Shown: positions 1 to 9,689 of the stretch, one piece after another | Layout of the letters: every line of letters begins with the position of its first letter | Position numbering within the stretch: the stretch's first letter is position 1 | Assembly: GCF_004342585.1 (NCBI RefSeq) | Contig: NZ_SLZQ01000001.1 | Span: 496,001 to 560,000, forward strand | DNA from: Paucimonas lemoignei | GTDB lineage: Bacteria > Pseudomonadota > Gammaproteobacteria > Burkholderiales > Burkholderiaceae_D | DNA: 64,000 nt | Direction: 5' to 3' | Position numbers and translations under genes: made by a program | The notes under the pieces: generated by a model | Told to the model about the DNA's origin: nothing | Databases searched by the model: none | The model's input: only the letters and a program-made list of their open reading frames with translations

Positions 1-1465
1 CGCCATCCCCTTCCGCACGAAAGAACACCGCCGTGCCTTCGACCCGTACGGGCGGACTGACGAACAGCGACTGCAGAAAATCTTCCAACGGAATCAAATG
101 CTTCTGCAGATTCTGATAGACGGCATTGCGTCCATCCTTCCAGGTCAGCATGATCGTCACCATCGTTACGCCCAGAAGGATCGGGAACCAGCCGCCATGC
201 ACGATCTTCAGCACATTTGCTGACAGCAGTGAAATATCGATGGTGAAGAAAAAGCCGGTAGCCAGCCAGCATAGCAGCAGGTTGTAGCGCCACTTGTAAC
301 GGATGACGAAAAAGGTCAGGAACGTCGTCATCAGCATGGTGCCGGTCACCGCGATTCCGTAAGCCGCCGCCAGCTTGGAAGACGAATTGAAGCCGATAAC
401 CGCCAGTACGACGGCGACAAGCTGCAGCCAGTTCACCAGCGGAATATAGATCTGTCCCATTTCACGTTCGGATGTATACATGACGCGCATGCGCGGCAGG
501 AAGCCGAGCGCAATCGCCTGGTGGGTCATGGAAAACGTGCCGGAAATGGTTGCCTGCGAAGCGATGACCGTTGCCAGAGTAGCCAGGCAGACCAGCGGCA
601 ATACGCTCCATGGACCGAGCTGTTGGAAAAACGGGTTTTCGACCGCCGACGGATTTACCATCAGCAAGGCGCCCTGTCCTAGGTAATTCAGAGCCAAGCC
701 AGGAAATACAACCGAAAACCAGGCCAGCCGTACCGGTTTTTTGCCAAAGTGCCCCATATCTGCATACAGCGCCTCCGCACCTGTAAACGCCAGCACGATC
801 GCACCTAGGGCAATGAACGCGACCCAGCTCTTACCGGCCAAAAATTCTATTGCATGCAGCGGATTGAGCGCTTCCAGAATGGCCGGTGTCTTCATTATGT
901 TCACTAGCCCCATACAACCCAGAGCCAGGAACCAGGCGATCATCACGGGTCCGAACCATTTGCCGATCCCCGCTGTGCCGGTACGCTGAAACATGTAGAG
1001 CGCGACCAGAATCCCCACCGTGATCGGCACCACATAAGGCTGGAATGCCGGCGTCGCCACTTCTAGGCCTTCAATTGCCGACAGCACCGAGATAGCGGGG
1101 GTAATGACGCTATCTCCATAGAACAACGACGCGCCGATCAGGCCGACCAGCATGACTGGGAAATACCAGCGCGAGTTATACGTGACAGACGATAAGGCCA
1201 GCGCCAGCAAGGCCATGATGCCGCCCTCACCACGGTTATTTGCGCGCAGCACCAGAGTCACGTACTTGAGCGATACGATGACGATCAATCCCCAGACAAT
1301 CAGTGAAACGACACCAAGCAGATTTTCCTGCGTAAGCGGGATGCCGTGCTCGGATGAAAACACCTCTTTCATCGTATACAGTGGGCTGGTTCCGATATCG
1401 CCATAGACGATGCCGATGGCGGCAATCGTCAATGCGCGCAAACTCGATTTGGCTTGGTCAGACAT
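1..1465 (-). CDS. kup: Kup family potassium uptake protein (3' end outside window)
   Basis: Low-affinity K+/H+ symporter of the inner membrane. The first 488 codons are present and the C-terminal part lies beyond the left edge; Kup proteins are usually about 620 to 650 residues. The protein starts MSDQAKSSLRALTIAAIG and continues into the family signature VYGDIGTSPLYTMKEVF. It then runs through about a dozen hydrophobic segments, with family stretches such as GEGGIMALLAL, TGAEALYADMGHFG and NYLGQGALL. The ATG at 1463-1465 is the only start ahead of the signature; its ribosome site is weak. The gene stands alone, with an esterase upstream on the same strand. Confidence 0.95.
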   Translation of the reverse strand, partial: MSDQAKSSLRALTIAAIGIVYGDIGTSPLYTMKEVFSSEHGIPLTQENLLGVVSLIVWGLIVIVSLKYVTLVLRANNRGEGGIMALLALALSSVTYNSRWYFPVMLVGLIGASLFYGDSVITPAISVLSAIEGLEVATPAFQPYVVPITVGILVALYMFQRTGTAGIGKWFGPVMIAWFLALGCMGLVNIMKTPAILEALNPLHAIEFLAGKSWVAFIALGAIVLAFTGAEALYADMGHFGKKPVRLAWFSVVFPGLALNYLGQGALLMVNPSAVENPFFQQLGPWSVLPLVCLATLATVIASQATISGTFSMTHQAIALGFLPRMRVMYTSEREMGQIYIPLVNWLQLVAVVLAVIGFNSSSKLAAAYGIAVTGTMLMTTFLTFFVIRYKWRYNLLLCWLATGFFFTIDISLLSANVLKIVHGGWFPILLGVTMVTIMLTWKDGRNAVYQNLQKHLIPLEDFLQSLFVSPPVRVEGTAVFFRAEGDG

Positions 1466-1508
1466 TACTATGCACCTATTGCATTATTATTGAGGCAGGC
1501 TATTGCAG

Positions 1509-2489
1509 TCATGACGATGCTGCGGATGGCATGGCATTTTGCTTGCCAATTAATGCGCACGAGTTCTTCAGCCGCTCCGCACATAGGTTGACCGCATCAT
1601 TGGCCTGCGCAACCACGCGGCCCATGGTGATAAAGCCATGGAACTGGCCTTCATAGCAGATATATTCGACCAGGTTGCCGGCCGCCCGCAGTTGTTCGGC
1701 ATAGGCCCGTCCTTCGTCCACCAGAGGATCGAAGCCGGCCGTCATGATCAGTGCCGGCGGCAGCCTGGCATGCTCCGCAGCCAGCAGGGGCGACAGGCGC
1801 CAGTCGAGACGATCCGCATCGCTGGCAAGGTAACATGCGCAGAAGTATTCGATCATGCTCGCGGTCAGCAGATATCCTTTGCCGTTACGCTGATGGGAAG
1901 GCGCTATGCAGCGAAAATCCGTGGCCGGGTAAATTAGCAGTTGAAATGCCAGCTTCGGTCCGCCGCTGTCACGCGCCATGATGGCGCAACTGGCGGCGAT
2001 ATTGCCGCCCGCGCTATCGCCCCCCACGGCAATGCAGTGGGGCGAAATGCCCAGTTCAGTCGCATGAGCGGCAATCCATTGCAGGGCGGCGAAGCCATCG
2101 ACGTGCGCGGCGGGGAATTTGTGCTCAGGCCCGAGACGATAATCCACCGACAGCACCGCAACGCCGGCCTCTTCGCATAATTGGCGACACAGCGTATCGT
2201 GCGTATCCAGGTCGCCAAGCGTGAAGCCGCCACCGTGAAAAAACACCAGCGCCGCAATCGCTTCCTGTTTCGGCATCCCCGCCGGCCGATAATGGCGCAC
2301 AGGTATCGAGCCGGCCGGACCAGGAACAACGATATTCTCGACCGAGCCAATCTGAGGCGCAGCCGGCTGGGATGTAAACATTCCGGCTTTAAAACTCGCC
2401 CGTGCCAGCATGGGAGGCATTAATTCGAGTGACGGCAAGTTTTTACTCGACATCAGGTCAAGTACCTTCCTTGCATCGGCATCCAGCAT
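1509..2489 (-). CDS. alpha/beta hydrolase, hormone-sensitive-lipase (family IV) esterase
   Basis: A 326-residue carboxylesterase of the HSL/family IV type, expected to hydrolyse short-chain acyl esters in the cytoplasm. The oxyanion-hole motif HGGGFTLGD is near residue 95 and the nucleophile elbow GDSAGGN near residue 165. The acid (DPLVDEG) and histidine (GQFHGF) come near residues 263 and 292, so the triad looks complete. No signal peptide is seen. It lies 43 bases upstream of kup on the same strand. The natural substrate cannot be told from sequence. Confidence 0.9.
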   Translation of the reverse strand: MLDADARKVLDLMSSKNLPSLELMPPMLARASFKAGMFTSQPAAPQIGSVENIVVPGPAGSIPVRHYRPAGMPKQEAIAALVFFHGGGFTLGDLDTHDTLCRQLCEEAGVAVLSVDYRLGPEHKFPAAHVDGFAALQWIAAHATELGISPHCIAVGGDSAGGNIAASCAIMARDSGGPKLAFQLLIYPATDFRCIAPSHQRNGKGYLLTASMIEYFCACYLASDADRLDWRLSPLLAAEHARLPPALIMTAGFDPLVDEGRAYAEQLRAAGNLVEYICYEGQFHGFITMGRVVAQANDAVNLCAERLKNSCALIGKQNAMPSAASS

Positions 2490-2633
2490 AGTTGACTTTC
2501 AGATGGTGTATCGGGCGGATTTTTTGCGGAGGAGCTTAGCAGGCGACATGGCGCAATTCAACATGGTCGTTATTATATAGTGGCTAATCTATTGACAACA
2601 TGCATGTTGACCCGCAACTTGAGAAGGAACATG

Positions 2634-3584
2634 TCAGATCTCGCCCGATAAATCATCGCGCATTCCCAAGGCCGCCCGTGCCTGGCAATCCGGGCTTGAG
2701 AATTCCTCTGCCAGCATATCGATGAACACGCGCGTCCTGGCAGGCATCAGGCGCCGCCCCGGAAACACAGCCCAGGCCGTGGTACTTGGGGTTTGCCAGT
2801 CTACCAGCACGCGCACCAGCTCCCCTCTTTCCACGTATGCCTGGGCATAGTGATCCGGCACCACCGCAATCCCGGCGCCGGCGCGCGCGAGGCGTATGAG
2901 CAGTTCCGGCGAATTGGCGGTGGCACGGCCGGGCGGAATGCCTTGCCAGCGCTGCTCGCCCCGGCTCAGTATCCACGGACCCGGTTCGCCATTACGCGCC
3001 AGCAGCCGCAAGGTGTGGTGCTCCATCAGCGCTTCGGGCTCGGAAGGGACTCCTTTGCGCTCCAGATAACGCGGCGAAGCATACAGGCCGGCCGAAAACA
3101 CAGCCAGGCGGCGTGCCGCAATCGACGCATCGTCAGTCAGCTTACCCATGCGAATCGCCACGTCGAAATTTTCGCCGATCAGATCGACTCTCCGCGGCGA
3201 CAGGTCGATTTCCAGTTCGATTGCCGGATATTTGGCGGCAAAGGATGCGAGAAACTGAACTAGCGCCACGTTTGCCAGGTCGCCAGGCATCGAGATGCGC
3301 AAACGACCGCTGGGTTCCGCCTGCCGCTGCTGCGCAAGCGCCGCAGCCGCCTCCACTTCCGCAGCCAGTTGCCGGGCATGCTCCAGCACACCGTGGCCGA
3401 AATCCGTCAGGCTGAGCTTGCGCGTCGTGCGCAGCAACAGGCGTTCGCCTAGTTCGGTTTCCAGCGCAGTAATCCTGCGGGACAGCGTCGATTTCGGCAA
3501 AGCCAGCCGTTCCGCCGCCTTGCTGAAACTGCCTTCCTCGACAACTTTGGCGAAGAGCAAAAGATCGTTGGGTTCCAAGCGCAT
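2634..3584 (-). CDS. LysR-family transcriptional regulator
   Basis: A 316-residue LysR regulator. An N-terminal winged helix-turn-helix (residues about 5-64: [24 protein letters not shown]) precedes an effector-binding domain with the typical SGRLRIS linker near residue 92. The sequence is of the CrgA/YhjC-like subgroup common in Burkholderiales. The start ATG has a good ribosome site (AGGTGAG). The gene is divergent from azoR-pirin with 113 bases between, so regulation of those two genes is the natural inference. A perfect palindrome in that gap is the candidate operator. Confidence 0.93.
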   Translation of the reverse strand: MRLEPNDLLLFAKVVEEGSFSKAAERLALPKSTLSRRITALETELGERLLLRTTRKLSLTDFGHGVLEHARQLAAEVEAAAALAQQRQAEPSGRLRISMPGDLANVALVQFLASFAAKYPAIELEIDLSPRRVDLIGENFDVAIRMGKLTDDASIAARRLAVFSAGLYASPRYLERKGVPSEPEALMEHHTLRLLARNGEPGPWILSRGEQRWQGIPPGRATANSPELLIRLARAGAGIAVVPDHYAQAYVERGELVRVLVDWQTPSTTAWAVFPGRRLMPARTRVFIDMLAEEFSSPDCQARAALGMRDDLSGEI

Positions 3585-3597
3585 CGGCTCACCTATT

Positions 3598-3613
3598 GTT
3601 CCAAATTTGGAAC
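3598..3613. promoter_or_regulatory. candidate LysR operator between the lysR and azoR genes
   Basis: The 16-base sequence GTTCCAAATTTGGAAC is a perfect palindrome 13 bases upstream of the LysR start codon and 84 bases upstream of azoR. It is nearly symmetric for three further bases on each side. A half-site TTGGAAC recurs at about 3648-3654, and GTTCCAA occurs just inside the lysR gene near 3572. LysR proteins usually bind interrupted dyads near divergent promoters, so autorepression and control of azoR are plausible. Confidence 0.6.
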
Positions 3614-3697
3614 GATGTTATCCGAATTACAGCCTTCTGCAAAGTTTTTGGAACATCTACACTTCTCTTCATCAGATCAGCAATGAGGGGAACAAGA

Positions 3698-4300
3698 ATG
3701 AACATCCTGCAAGTTAATTCAAGCGCACGTACCGGCAATTCCAACTCGACTCGCCTGGCAAGCGAACTTGTGGCCAAACTGCGGTCCACGCACCAGGGTT
3801 CCACCCTGACGCTACGCGATCTTGGCGTCACGCCGCATCCCGCACTGGATGAAACCGCTCTGCAAGCCTTGTTCACGCCCGCGGAACAACGCACTACGGA
3901 ACAGGCAGCGCGCGTGGCTCTCGATGATGAGTTGATCGCGGAAATCCAGGCTGCCGATATCGTCGTGCTTGGCGTGCCGATGTATAACTTCGGCATCACG
4001 GCACAGTTGAAGAACTGGATCGATGCCATTGCGCGTGCGCGGGTGACGTTTAGATATACTGAAAACGGCCCGGAAGGCCTCCTGAAAGGCAAGAAGGTCT
4101 ACGCTGTTCTTACCCGTGGCGGCCAGTACCGCAATACACCGGCCGACACGCAAGTGCCATATTTGAAAACGGTGCTGGGATTTTTGGGCATGACCGACGT
4201 CGAGTTCGTCTACGCGGAAGGTCTGGCGATGGGACCGGAAGCCGAACAGCAAGCCATGGCTGCGGCACGCGCCGAGATCGAACAGCTGGTCAGTGCCTGA
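3698..4300 (+). CDS. azoR: FMN-dependent NADH:quinone oxidoreductase / azoreductase
   Basis: A 200-residue flavodoxin-fold reductase that uses FMN and NADH to reduce quinones and azo bonds in the cytoplasm. It begins [20 protein letters not shown], the FMN phosphate-binding loop of Azo[21 protein letters not shown] (near residue 95) and TRGGQY (near residue 142) are also family motifs. The ATG at 3698 is chosen because GAGGGG lies just upstream and the family starts here; longer in-frame starts would add unrelated residues. It is divergent from a LysR gene, as often seen for azoR. Confidence 0.93.
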   Translation: MNILQVNSSARTGNSNSTRLASELVAKLRSTHQGSTLTLRDLGVTPHPALDETALQALFTPAEQRTTEQAARVALDDELIAEIQAADIVVLGVPMYNFGITAQLKNWIDAIARARVTFRYTENGPEGLLKGKKVYAVLTRGGQYRNTPADTQVPYLKTVLGFLGMTDVEFVYAEGLAMGPEAEQQAMAAARAEIEQLVSA

Positions 4301-4373
4301 ACGGGGAAATTGACGGCGGCAGATTCCCGGACCGAATGCCCGCCCGGGACGACTGAATATTTAGGAGATGATG

Positions 4374-5252
4374 ATGACAGTGGCGACCAAGCAACCTGTA
4401 CAAAGCCAAACCGTATCGCTTCCGCGCGCCGTCGAACGCCTGGTTACCGGCATGGCGACCTCGGATGGCGCCGGCGTCAAGCTTACCCGCGTGCTCACGC
4501 AGGATCTACAACGCCGGCTGGATCCATTCCTCATGTTGGATGCGTTCGGCACCGACAAACCGGAAGACTATATCGGCGGATTTCCGAACCATCCGCATCG
4601 CGGCTTCGAGACCGTCACCTATATGATTGCCGGACGCATGCGCCACCGCGACAGCGCCGGCAACGAAGGCTTGCTGACCAATGGCGGCGTGCAGTGGATG
4701 ACGGCTGGCCACGGGGTGATCCATTCCGAACTGCCGGAGCAGGAAGACGGCGTCATGGAAGGCTTCCAGCTATGGCTGAACCTCCCTGCCCGGGACAAGA
4801 TGACTAGGCCATGGTATCGCGACTTTCAGGGCACCGATATCCCGGAAGTCACCACGGCCGAAGGTGTCACCGCGCGGATCATTGCCGGTAGCAGTCACGG
4901 AGTGGACGGAGCGATGCAACGCGAGCATACCGAGCCGCTTTATCTGGATCTGCATTTCACGGATGCCGGCAGCTTCGCCCAGCCGCTTCCCGCAAGCCAT
5001 AACGCCTTCGTGTATGTCTATCGCGGCAGCATCAAGCTAGGCGACACCGAGGTGCCGGCTCAACGCATGGCAATTCTTCGCAACGACCCTTCGTCCGATG
5101 GCGTGCTGCTAAAGACGGATGGGCCGGCACGGGCCTTGTTAATTGCGGGACGACCGCTAGGCGAACCGATAGCACAGTATGGTCCATTCGTGATGAATAC
5201 GAATGAGGAAATCTTCCAGGCCGTCGAGGATTTCCGCGCAGGTCGGTTCTAG
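4374..5252 (+). CDS. pirin family protein
   Basis: A 292-residue bicupin of the pirin family; some members are quercetinases and others redox-linked regulators. The N-terminal cupin carries the metal-binding set FPNHPHRGFETVTY and HRDSAGNEG, with a later HSE (residues about 66-122), and a C-terminal pirin domain follows (HNAFVYVYRG). Three ATGs lie in a row at 4368, 4371 and 4374; AGGAG at 4363-4367 favours the third by spacing. It follows azoR by 73 bases and is probably co-transcribed, sharing the LysR-type control. Its stop lies 2 bases from the convergent DUF1631 gene. Confidence 0.9.
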   Translation: MTVATKQPVQSQTVSLPRAVERLVTGMATSDGAGVKLTRVLTQDLQRRLDPFLMLDAFGTDKPEDYIGGFPNHPHRGFETVTYMIAGRMRHRDSAGNEGLLTNGGVQWMTAGHGVIHSELPEQEDGVMEGFQLWLNLPARDKMTRPWYRDFQGTDIPEVTTAEGVTARIIAGSSHGVDGAMQREHTEPLYLDLHFTDAGSFAQPLPASHNAFVYVYRGSIKLGDTEVPAQRMAILRNDPSSDGVLLKTDGPARALLIAGRPLGEPIAQYGPFVMNTNEEIFQAVEDFRAGRF

Positions 5253-5254
5253 TT

Positions 5255-7687
5255 TCAAGGATGGCCGGGGCGGCTCGACTGCACCGCTTCGGCACCCATC
5301 ATCAGCGCATCCACGGCCCGGTCGAAGGCGGGCGCATATTCCATCAAGCCGACTTTCCCGCTTTGCAGGGCCTGGAGTAGCGATGCCGCCGCATACACCA
5401 TGGGTTTGGTTTGACCATCCAGCCGAAAAATGAACAATGAATGGTGCCGGCTGACCCAGATCAGGCGAGCAGGCGCTGCCGTATCGCCAGCCCGGAATTC
5501 GACGCAACTGCCGACTTGCAGCTGCAACAGCAAATCCTTGGAAGGAGTCGTCGCATAAGGCGACGGCGGTGCCATATCTACATCGGCTTCCACGCCCTTG
5601 TCAGCCAGCGCGGACTGGAGAATCTCCGGTTCCACCTGCAGAGGTTCGGTCAATACCCACGCATCACCGTAGTCGCTCGCCACCAGGCGGGAAAATTCCT
5701 TGCGCAACTCTTCCAGACCAGGCAAAGCCTTCGCGTTTTCACCGGGCGCTTGCTGGCGCAATACCTGCATATGCACCGGCACCAGGCTGTCCAGCGCCGT
5801 CTTGCATTCATCTTCCGGCATGTGCACCATCAGCATGCCGACGCGCAGCCGCTTGACAAGGCCAGGCAGCATACGCATCAGGGCACTGCGCTCTTCGGCG
5901 GTCGTCTTTACCTGGGCACTCCATACCAGTTCCGGTAACACGTCGCGATACTGAGGCCCGGTCGTCGCCGCACCGCTTTCCGCATCCTGTCTTGCGGCAC
6001 GGACGAGAACGCGCGCCCATACCTGCTCGATGAAATCCTTGACACGCTGATCGATATCCATCGGGCTGACGATCTCATGCAGGGACTCTGCAGTACTGCG
6101 CAGCACGGCGCTGAATTTCTCGGCTTCTTCGGCAGCCTGAATACTACGGGCAGCCTCCGCATTGGCATTGGCCAATTCTTCCGCCAGAAAGCTTTCGAAT
6201 TCCTGCAGGCAGTCGCCAAACAGCGCTGTGTCGTGTTCAAATTCTTTCAGTATGCGCTTGACCAGTCGGGCGATCTCGCCATCAAGCCTTTGCGCCATGA
6301 GAGAATCCGCATCGAGGCCGATGGTTGCCGAGCCAATCCGGTTCAACAGTTGTCGGGCGGGATGGCTGGCCTGCTGCAGCAGATGAGGTTCCAGCATCGC
6401 CGCTTTAAGGAACGGAATCTGCAGCCGTGCGATACGAGCGCGTACGCCTGCAGGAATCTGTTCGTCCTCCAGGATAAATTCAAACAATACGGATACGACA
6501 TCGATCGCGAATCGCTGCCCAGGCTCCGATACTTCCAGCCGATTACCGATTTCGAACAGCTCATTCCGGCTACCCGAGGCGGCATCGCTCTCTTCCTGAA
6601 CATCCGCAGCCTGGCGCTGATAGCCATCGATCTGTTTCAGCACCTCCGGATCGGCCAATGGGCCTGGAACCGCAGCAGCGACGCCTGCGGCGCTTCCTGC
6701 GAATGTCTGGCCTAAGCCCGCATCAGTCGGTACGCTTTCCGGCTGGTTAAACAATTTCCAGACAAGTTCTGGAAGTAAGGGGGCTTGTAATCGCCCTGCC
6801 AGGGCTTTCGATGAAAGGCCATCGCCAGCGCTTGCATCAGTATCTTGTTCTCCGGCGACAGGCAGTGTTTCAAGCATGCGCTGCAATACCGGCAGAACCC
6901 GCGAATTAATATCCTCAAGCCGCGAGGAGCCTGAGCCTGCCCCGCCTCTGCCCATGCCGCCCATCGCGAACATGGAAGGCTGATTGGTGCTATTCATCGC
7001 TGCGAGCTGCTGGGCAAGCATGTCGCGCTGATGGCGTTTCAGCTTGGTCGGACGCGCCAGCAAACGCGCCTGAATGCCATTGGCATCGAACACTTCGCAG
7101 ATCGACGCGTAATAGTTCGACAGATGCGCAGCCAGCGAATCGGATAAGCGGGAAAACAGAATCCTGGCGCAATCTTCATCCGCCACACGCTCATTCAGAC
7201 TCTCGTACAAGGCACGCGCAATCAGATAAGGCCGGAACGGGTTTTCCCGTTCATGCACATCGGCGTCGCCATGCATCTGAGCGATCATGATATTCAACCT
7301 GCCCAGATTTTCATCGCAAGCGTCGCGCAAGCGCTGCACGAGATGACCGACTTCCAGTTGCCGGTTGACCGTTTCATCATCGATCAACGACAACGTATTC
7401 GCCGAAAGCTTATCCAGGCCTTGTCGCAGGTCGGTGTACATGGTGCGAAGTCCCCGCTCTACGCCATCCCGATAGCGCGTGTCAAAGCCGTACAAGATTG
7501 CGGATTGTTCCTGGCGCAGCGCATGTAAAGCGGCAACTGCTGTTCGCCGTTCGACTTGCATGAGCGGATCGGCCAGTTCCTGCACCATCGCATTTTCGGC
7601 TTCCCGCACCATGGTTTTGGCAAGCGCCGAGAACTTAATGAGTGCACGATCCTTTGCGAGCTGAATTACGCGTTTTACGAGCTGCAT
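5255..7687 (-). CDS. DUF1631 domain-containing protein
   Basis: An 810-residue protein of the DUF1631 family, found mostly in beta- and gammaproteobacteria and often mislabelled thymidine phosphorylase. The sequence is largely helical and charged without signal peptide or membrane segment, so it should be cytoplasmic. The N-terminus (KRVIQLAKDRALIKFSALAK), the middle FIEQVWARVLVRAARQ (near residue 560) and the C-terminal small beta domain (LLLQLQVGSCVEFR, near residue 720) are the recognisable family parts. The C-terminal part resembles a PilZ-like barrel in character, but I see no clear RxxxR plus NxSxxG c-di-GMP motif. Function is unknown. Confidence 0.85.
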   Translation of the reverse strand: MQLVKRVIQLAKDRALIKFSALAKTMVREAENAMVQELADPLMQVERRTAVAALHALRQEQSAILYGFDTRYRDGVERGLRTMYTDLRQGLDKLSANTLSLIDDETVNRQLEVGHLVQRLRDACDENLGRLNIMIAQMHGDADVHERENPFRPYLIARALYESLNERVADEDCARILFSRLSDSLAAHLSNYYASICEVFDANGIQARLLARPTKLKRHQRDMLAQQLAAMNSTNQPSMFAMGGMGRGGAGSGSSRLEDINSRVLPVLQRMLETLPVAGEQDTDASAGDGLSSKALAGRLQAPLLPELVWKLFNQPESVPTDAGLGQTFAGSAAGVAAAVPGPLADPEVLKQIDGYQRQAADVQEESDAASGSRNELFEIGNRLEVSEPGQRFAIDVVSVLFEFILEDEQIPAGVRARIARLQIPFLKAAMLEPHLLQQASHPARQLLNRIGSATIGLDADSLMAQRLDGEIARLVKRILKEFEHDTALFGDCLQEFESFLAEELANANAEAARSIQAAEEAEKFSAVLRSTAESLHEIVSPMDIDQRVKDFIEQVWARVLVRAARQDAESGAATTGPQYRDVLPELVWSAQVKTTAEERSALMRMLPGLVKRLRVGMLMVHMPEDECKTALDSLVPVHMQVLRQQAPGENAKALPGLEELRKEFSRLVASDYGDAWVLTEPLQVEPEILQSALADKGVEADVDMAPPSPYATTPSKDLLLQLQVGSCVEFRAGDTAAPARLIWVSRHHSLFIFRLDGQTKPMVYAAASLLQALQSGKVGLMEYAPAFDRAVDALMMGAEAVQSSRPGHP

Positions 7688-7986
7688 TCTTGATTATCAA
7701 TATCCTGTCGAAACTGCATTTAGATGTTGAAATAATAGCGCAGAGGCAATGTATAAGAAACAGCAATATATCTTTGCTCTTCCTGTTAGATGTTTTACAC
7801 AGCGTGGATACGACAAATTATGCGCTCAGTTATTGTATTAATGACAATTGTGAAGTGCCGTTTTTTTATAAAACAACGACGCATAAAAATAGCCCGGGCA
7901 ATGCCGGGCGGACCAAATTAACTAATTGCAGAAATGTCGGGACAACAACAGTTATGGCTTATGCAGGATAGCCTTACTGTCTGCCT
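7688..7986. other. intergenic region between the DUF1631 gene and hsp20
   Basis: About 300 bases without a supportable gene. It is AT-rich near 7690-7870 and should hold the promoter for the DUF1631 gene on the minus strand. The right half contains the hsp20 terminator at 7882-7909. A plus-strand reading frame here has no family resemblance and no ribosome site. Confidence 0.5.
7882..7909 (-). terminator. Rho-independent terminator downstream of hsp20
   Basis: Read on the minus strand, a GC-rich stem (GCCCGG / CCGGGC, arms at 7904-7909 and 7892-7897, six-base loop) is followed by TATTTTTAT. It sits about 78 bases after the hsp20 stop codon in the right orientation. Confidence 0.7.
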
Positions 7987-8436
7987 TCACTGAATCGAGA
8001 TTTGTTTGCGTCCCGAGCTGGTTTTCTTCGGTAAAACCAATTCCAGAACCCCGTCGTGATATTTAGCCTCAGCCTTACTATCGTCGACTTCCTGCGCCAG
8101 CGAAAAGTGGCGGGATTGCTGGCCATAATACCGCTCGCTATGGATCAGGTTTTCCCCCTCTTTTTCCTCATGCTCATTTTTGACTTCCGCGGTGATCGAA
8201 ACATTGTTCCCCTCGATAGCCACCTTGATATCTTCCTTTGCCACCCCAGGAATCTCGGCTTTGACGGTGTACGCCTGATCGGTTTCGCTTACATCCATTT
8301 TCATCATCGACTCACCGCCGAACCTGCGCATGTTCGGCATCCAGCGGTTATCCTTTAATAACTCTTCCATTTCCTGCATCGGGTCGAAACGAGCCATAGC
8401 CCTGAATGGATCGAAACGTGACAAGTTTCCAGCCAT
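7987..8436 (-). CDS. Hsp20/alpha-crystallin family small heat shock protein
   Basis: A 149-residue small heat-shock chaperone, an ATP-independent holdase. The alpha-crystallin domain spans about residues 45-135, with KMDVSETDQAYTVKAEIPGV at its start and GVLELVLPKK near the end. The C-terminal IXI-type anchor is KQISIQ. ATG 8436 is chosen because GGAGG lies 7 bases upstream; a start 12 bases earlier would overlap that ribosome site. It forms a same-strand stress group with the CBS and DUF4142 genes, but gaps of 143 and 48 bases leave open whether they share a transcript. Confidence 0.95.
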   Translation of the reverse strand: MAGNLSRFDPFRAMARFDPMQEMEELLKDNRWMPNMRRFGGESMMKMDVSETDQAYTVKAEIPGVAKEDIKVAIEGNNVSITAEVKNEHEEKEGENLIHSERYYGQQSRHFSLAQEVDDSKAEAKYHDGVLELVLPKKTSSGRKQISIQ

Positions 8437-8579
8437 GCTGGCCTCCATCTAGTAAGAAATAGTACGGGCGACCGTAATCATCAGTTCGCATACGGCGCCA
8501 GGAACGTAGTGAATTCATTTTAGGATGCGTTATCCCGCTTCGCCTGAGGAAGCTCAAACTAAGCAGGTTTGATCGACAT

Positions 8580-9029
8580 TCAACGCCGCACCTGCCTTTC
8601 CGCCAAAGGCTGTTCAGTTATCGTTGTCGTTAACATGGATAGCTCGGCTGCCAGCAAATGCGCAATGTCACCGGCTGACACTATGCCGTACAGGATGCCT
8701 CTTTCATCGACGATAGGCAGCCGCCGGATTTTATGATGCCGCATCAGACGCAAGGATTCTGCGAAGCTTTCGTTTTCATGCACCGTGATCAACGGCGTGC
8801 TCATGATATCCCCGGCAGTCACCAGGTTCATGTCGACCTGCTCTGCAATGGTTTCCACGACAATATCCCGGTCAGTTATGATGCCGATAGGGATACGCTT
8901 GTCTTCCTCATGGCGAACCACCACCACGTCACCGACATGGTGTTTTCGCATCAAATGTGCAATTTCAGGAATTGACGTTCCCTCCTCGCAGCACACGACG
9001 CCGATATTGCAACATTCGCTGATGGCCAT
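8580..9029 (-). CDS. CBS-domain pair protein
   Basis: A 149-residue protein made almost only of two CBS motifs (residues about 10-75 and 78-138). The features GIITDRDIV and GIVSAGDIA mark the end of each repeat, and DIMSTPLITVHENES begins the second. Stand-alone CBS pairs bind adenosyl nucleotides such as AMP, ATP or NAD(H) and regulate partners; no partner domain is fused here. A strong ribosome site (GGAGGA) precedes the ATG. Its place beside Hsp20 and a DUF4142 protein suggests a stress or stationary-phase role, which is inference. Confidence 0.93.
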   Translation of the reverse strand: MAISECCNIGVVCCEEGTSIPEIAHLMRKHHVGDVVVVRHEEDKRIPIGIITDRDIVVETIAEQVDMNLVTAGDIMSTPLITVHENESFAESLRLMRHHKIRRLPIVDERGILYGIVSAGDIAHLLAAELSMLTTTITEQPLAERQVRR

Positions 9030-9077
9030 GTCATTCCTCCAGCAAAGAAAACGAGAGCGGATGATGCCGCTGTAATA

Positions 9078-9689
9078 CTACTTTTTCGGCTGAGCCATCG
9101 TCAGATGTTCTTCGACGGTAGGCAAAAGCTTCCCGGCCAGGGCCTTCAGATCCTGGTCGGAGGCTTTGGTCTGAATACGCTTCAACAAGCTTATCGTCGC
9201 CCGATGATCCGACACGCCGGCATTGGCCATGTATTGCTTGTCGAATTGCTGATCTGATAGCTTGGCCATTTTTCTAGCTAGGGCTTCATGCTTGGAATCG
9301 GGCTTCTGTGGCAAATCCACGCCTTTTGTCTGGGCCAACTGAGTCAATTCATTTGACGCCTGAGTATGATCCTCGATCATTTTCTTGGCGAATGCCAGGA
9401 CATCGGGATTCTTGGTTTGCTTCTCGGCCAGCTTGGCGGTTTCGATTTCTGCGATGTTCGCTTGCGCCAGCTCCATCATCATCCGCTTGTCTGACGCGCT
9501 TACTGTTTTCCCGGAAGCTGAAATCGAGGATTTTGCCGCGCTGCCCATGCCGCCGGAACCGGTCGCGGAAGAAGCGGCGGGCGACGATGACGATGCGGCG
9601 GATGATTGCGCCTCAGCGGACGAGACAGTCATGGATAATGCCAGACCTATAACTGCTGTCACCTTGATACCGGAAGTTAGCGCGTTCAT
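9078..9689 (-). CDS. DUF4142 domain-containing exported protein
   Basis: A 203-residue protein with an N-terminal signal peptide (IKVTAVIGLALSMTVSSAEA, cleavage after about residue 27), then a Ser/Ala/Gly-rich linker to about residue 65. A DUF4142 helical domain (residues about 68-200) follows, with EIETAKLAEKQTKNPDVLAF and MIEDHTQASNEL. The domain is a ferritin-like helical bundle in predicted fold and is often linked to stress in soil bacteria. AAAGGAG sits well upstream of the ATG. The protein is probably periplasmic; its function is unknown. Confidence 0.92.
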   Translation of the reverse strand: MNALTSGIKVTAVIGLALSMTVSSAEAQSSAASSSSPAASSATGSGGMGSAAKSSISASGKTVSASDKRMMMELAQANIAEIETAKLAEKQTKNPDVLAFAKKMIEDHTQASNELTQLAQTKGVDLPQKPDSKHEALARKMAKLSDQQFDKQYMANAGVSDHRATISLLKRIQTKASDQDLKALAGKLLPTVEEHLTMAQPKK

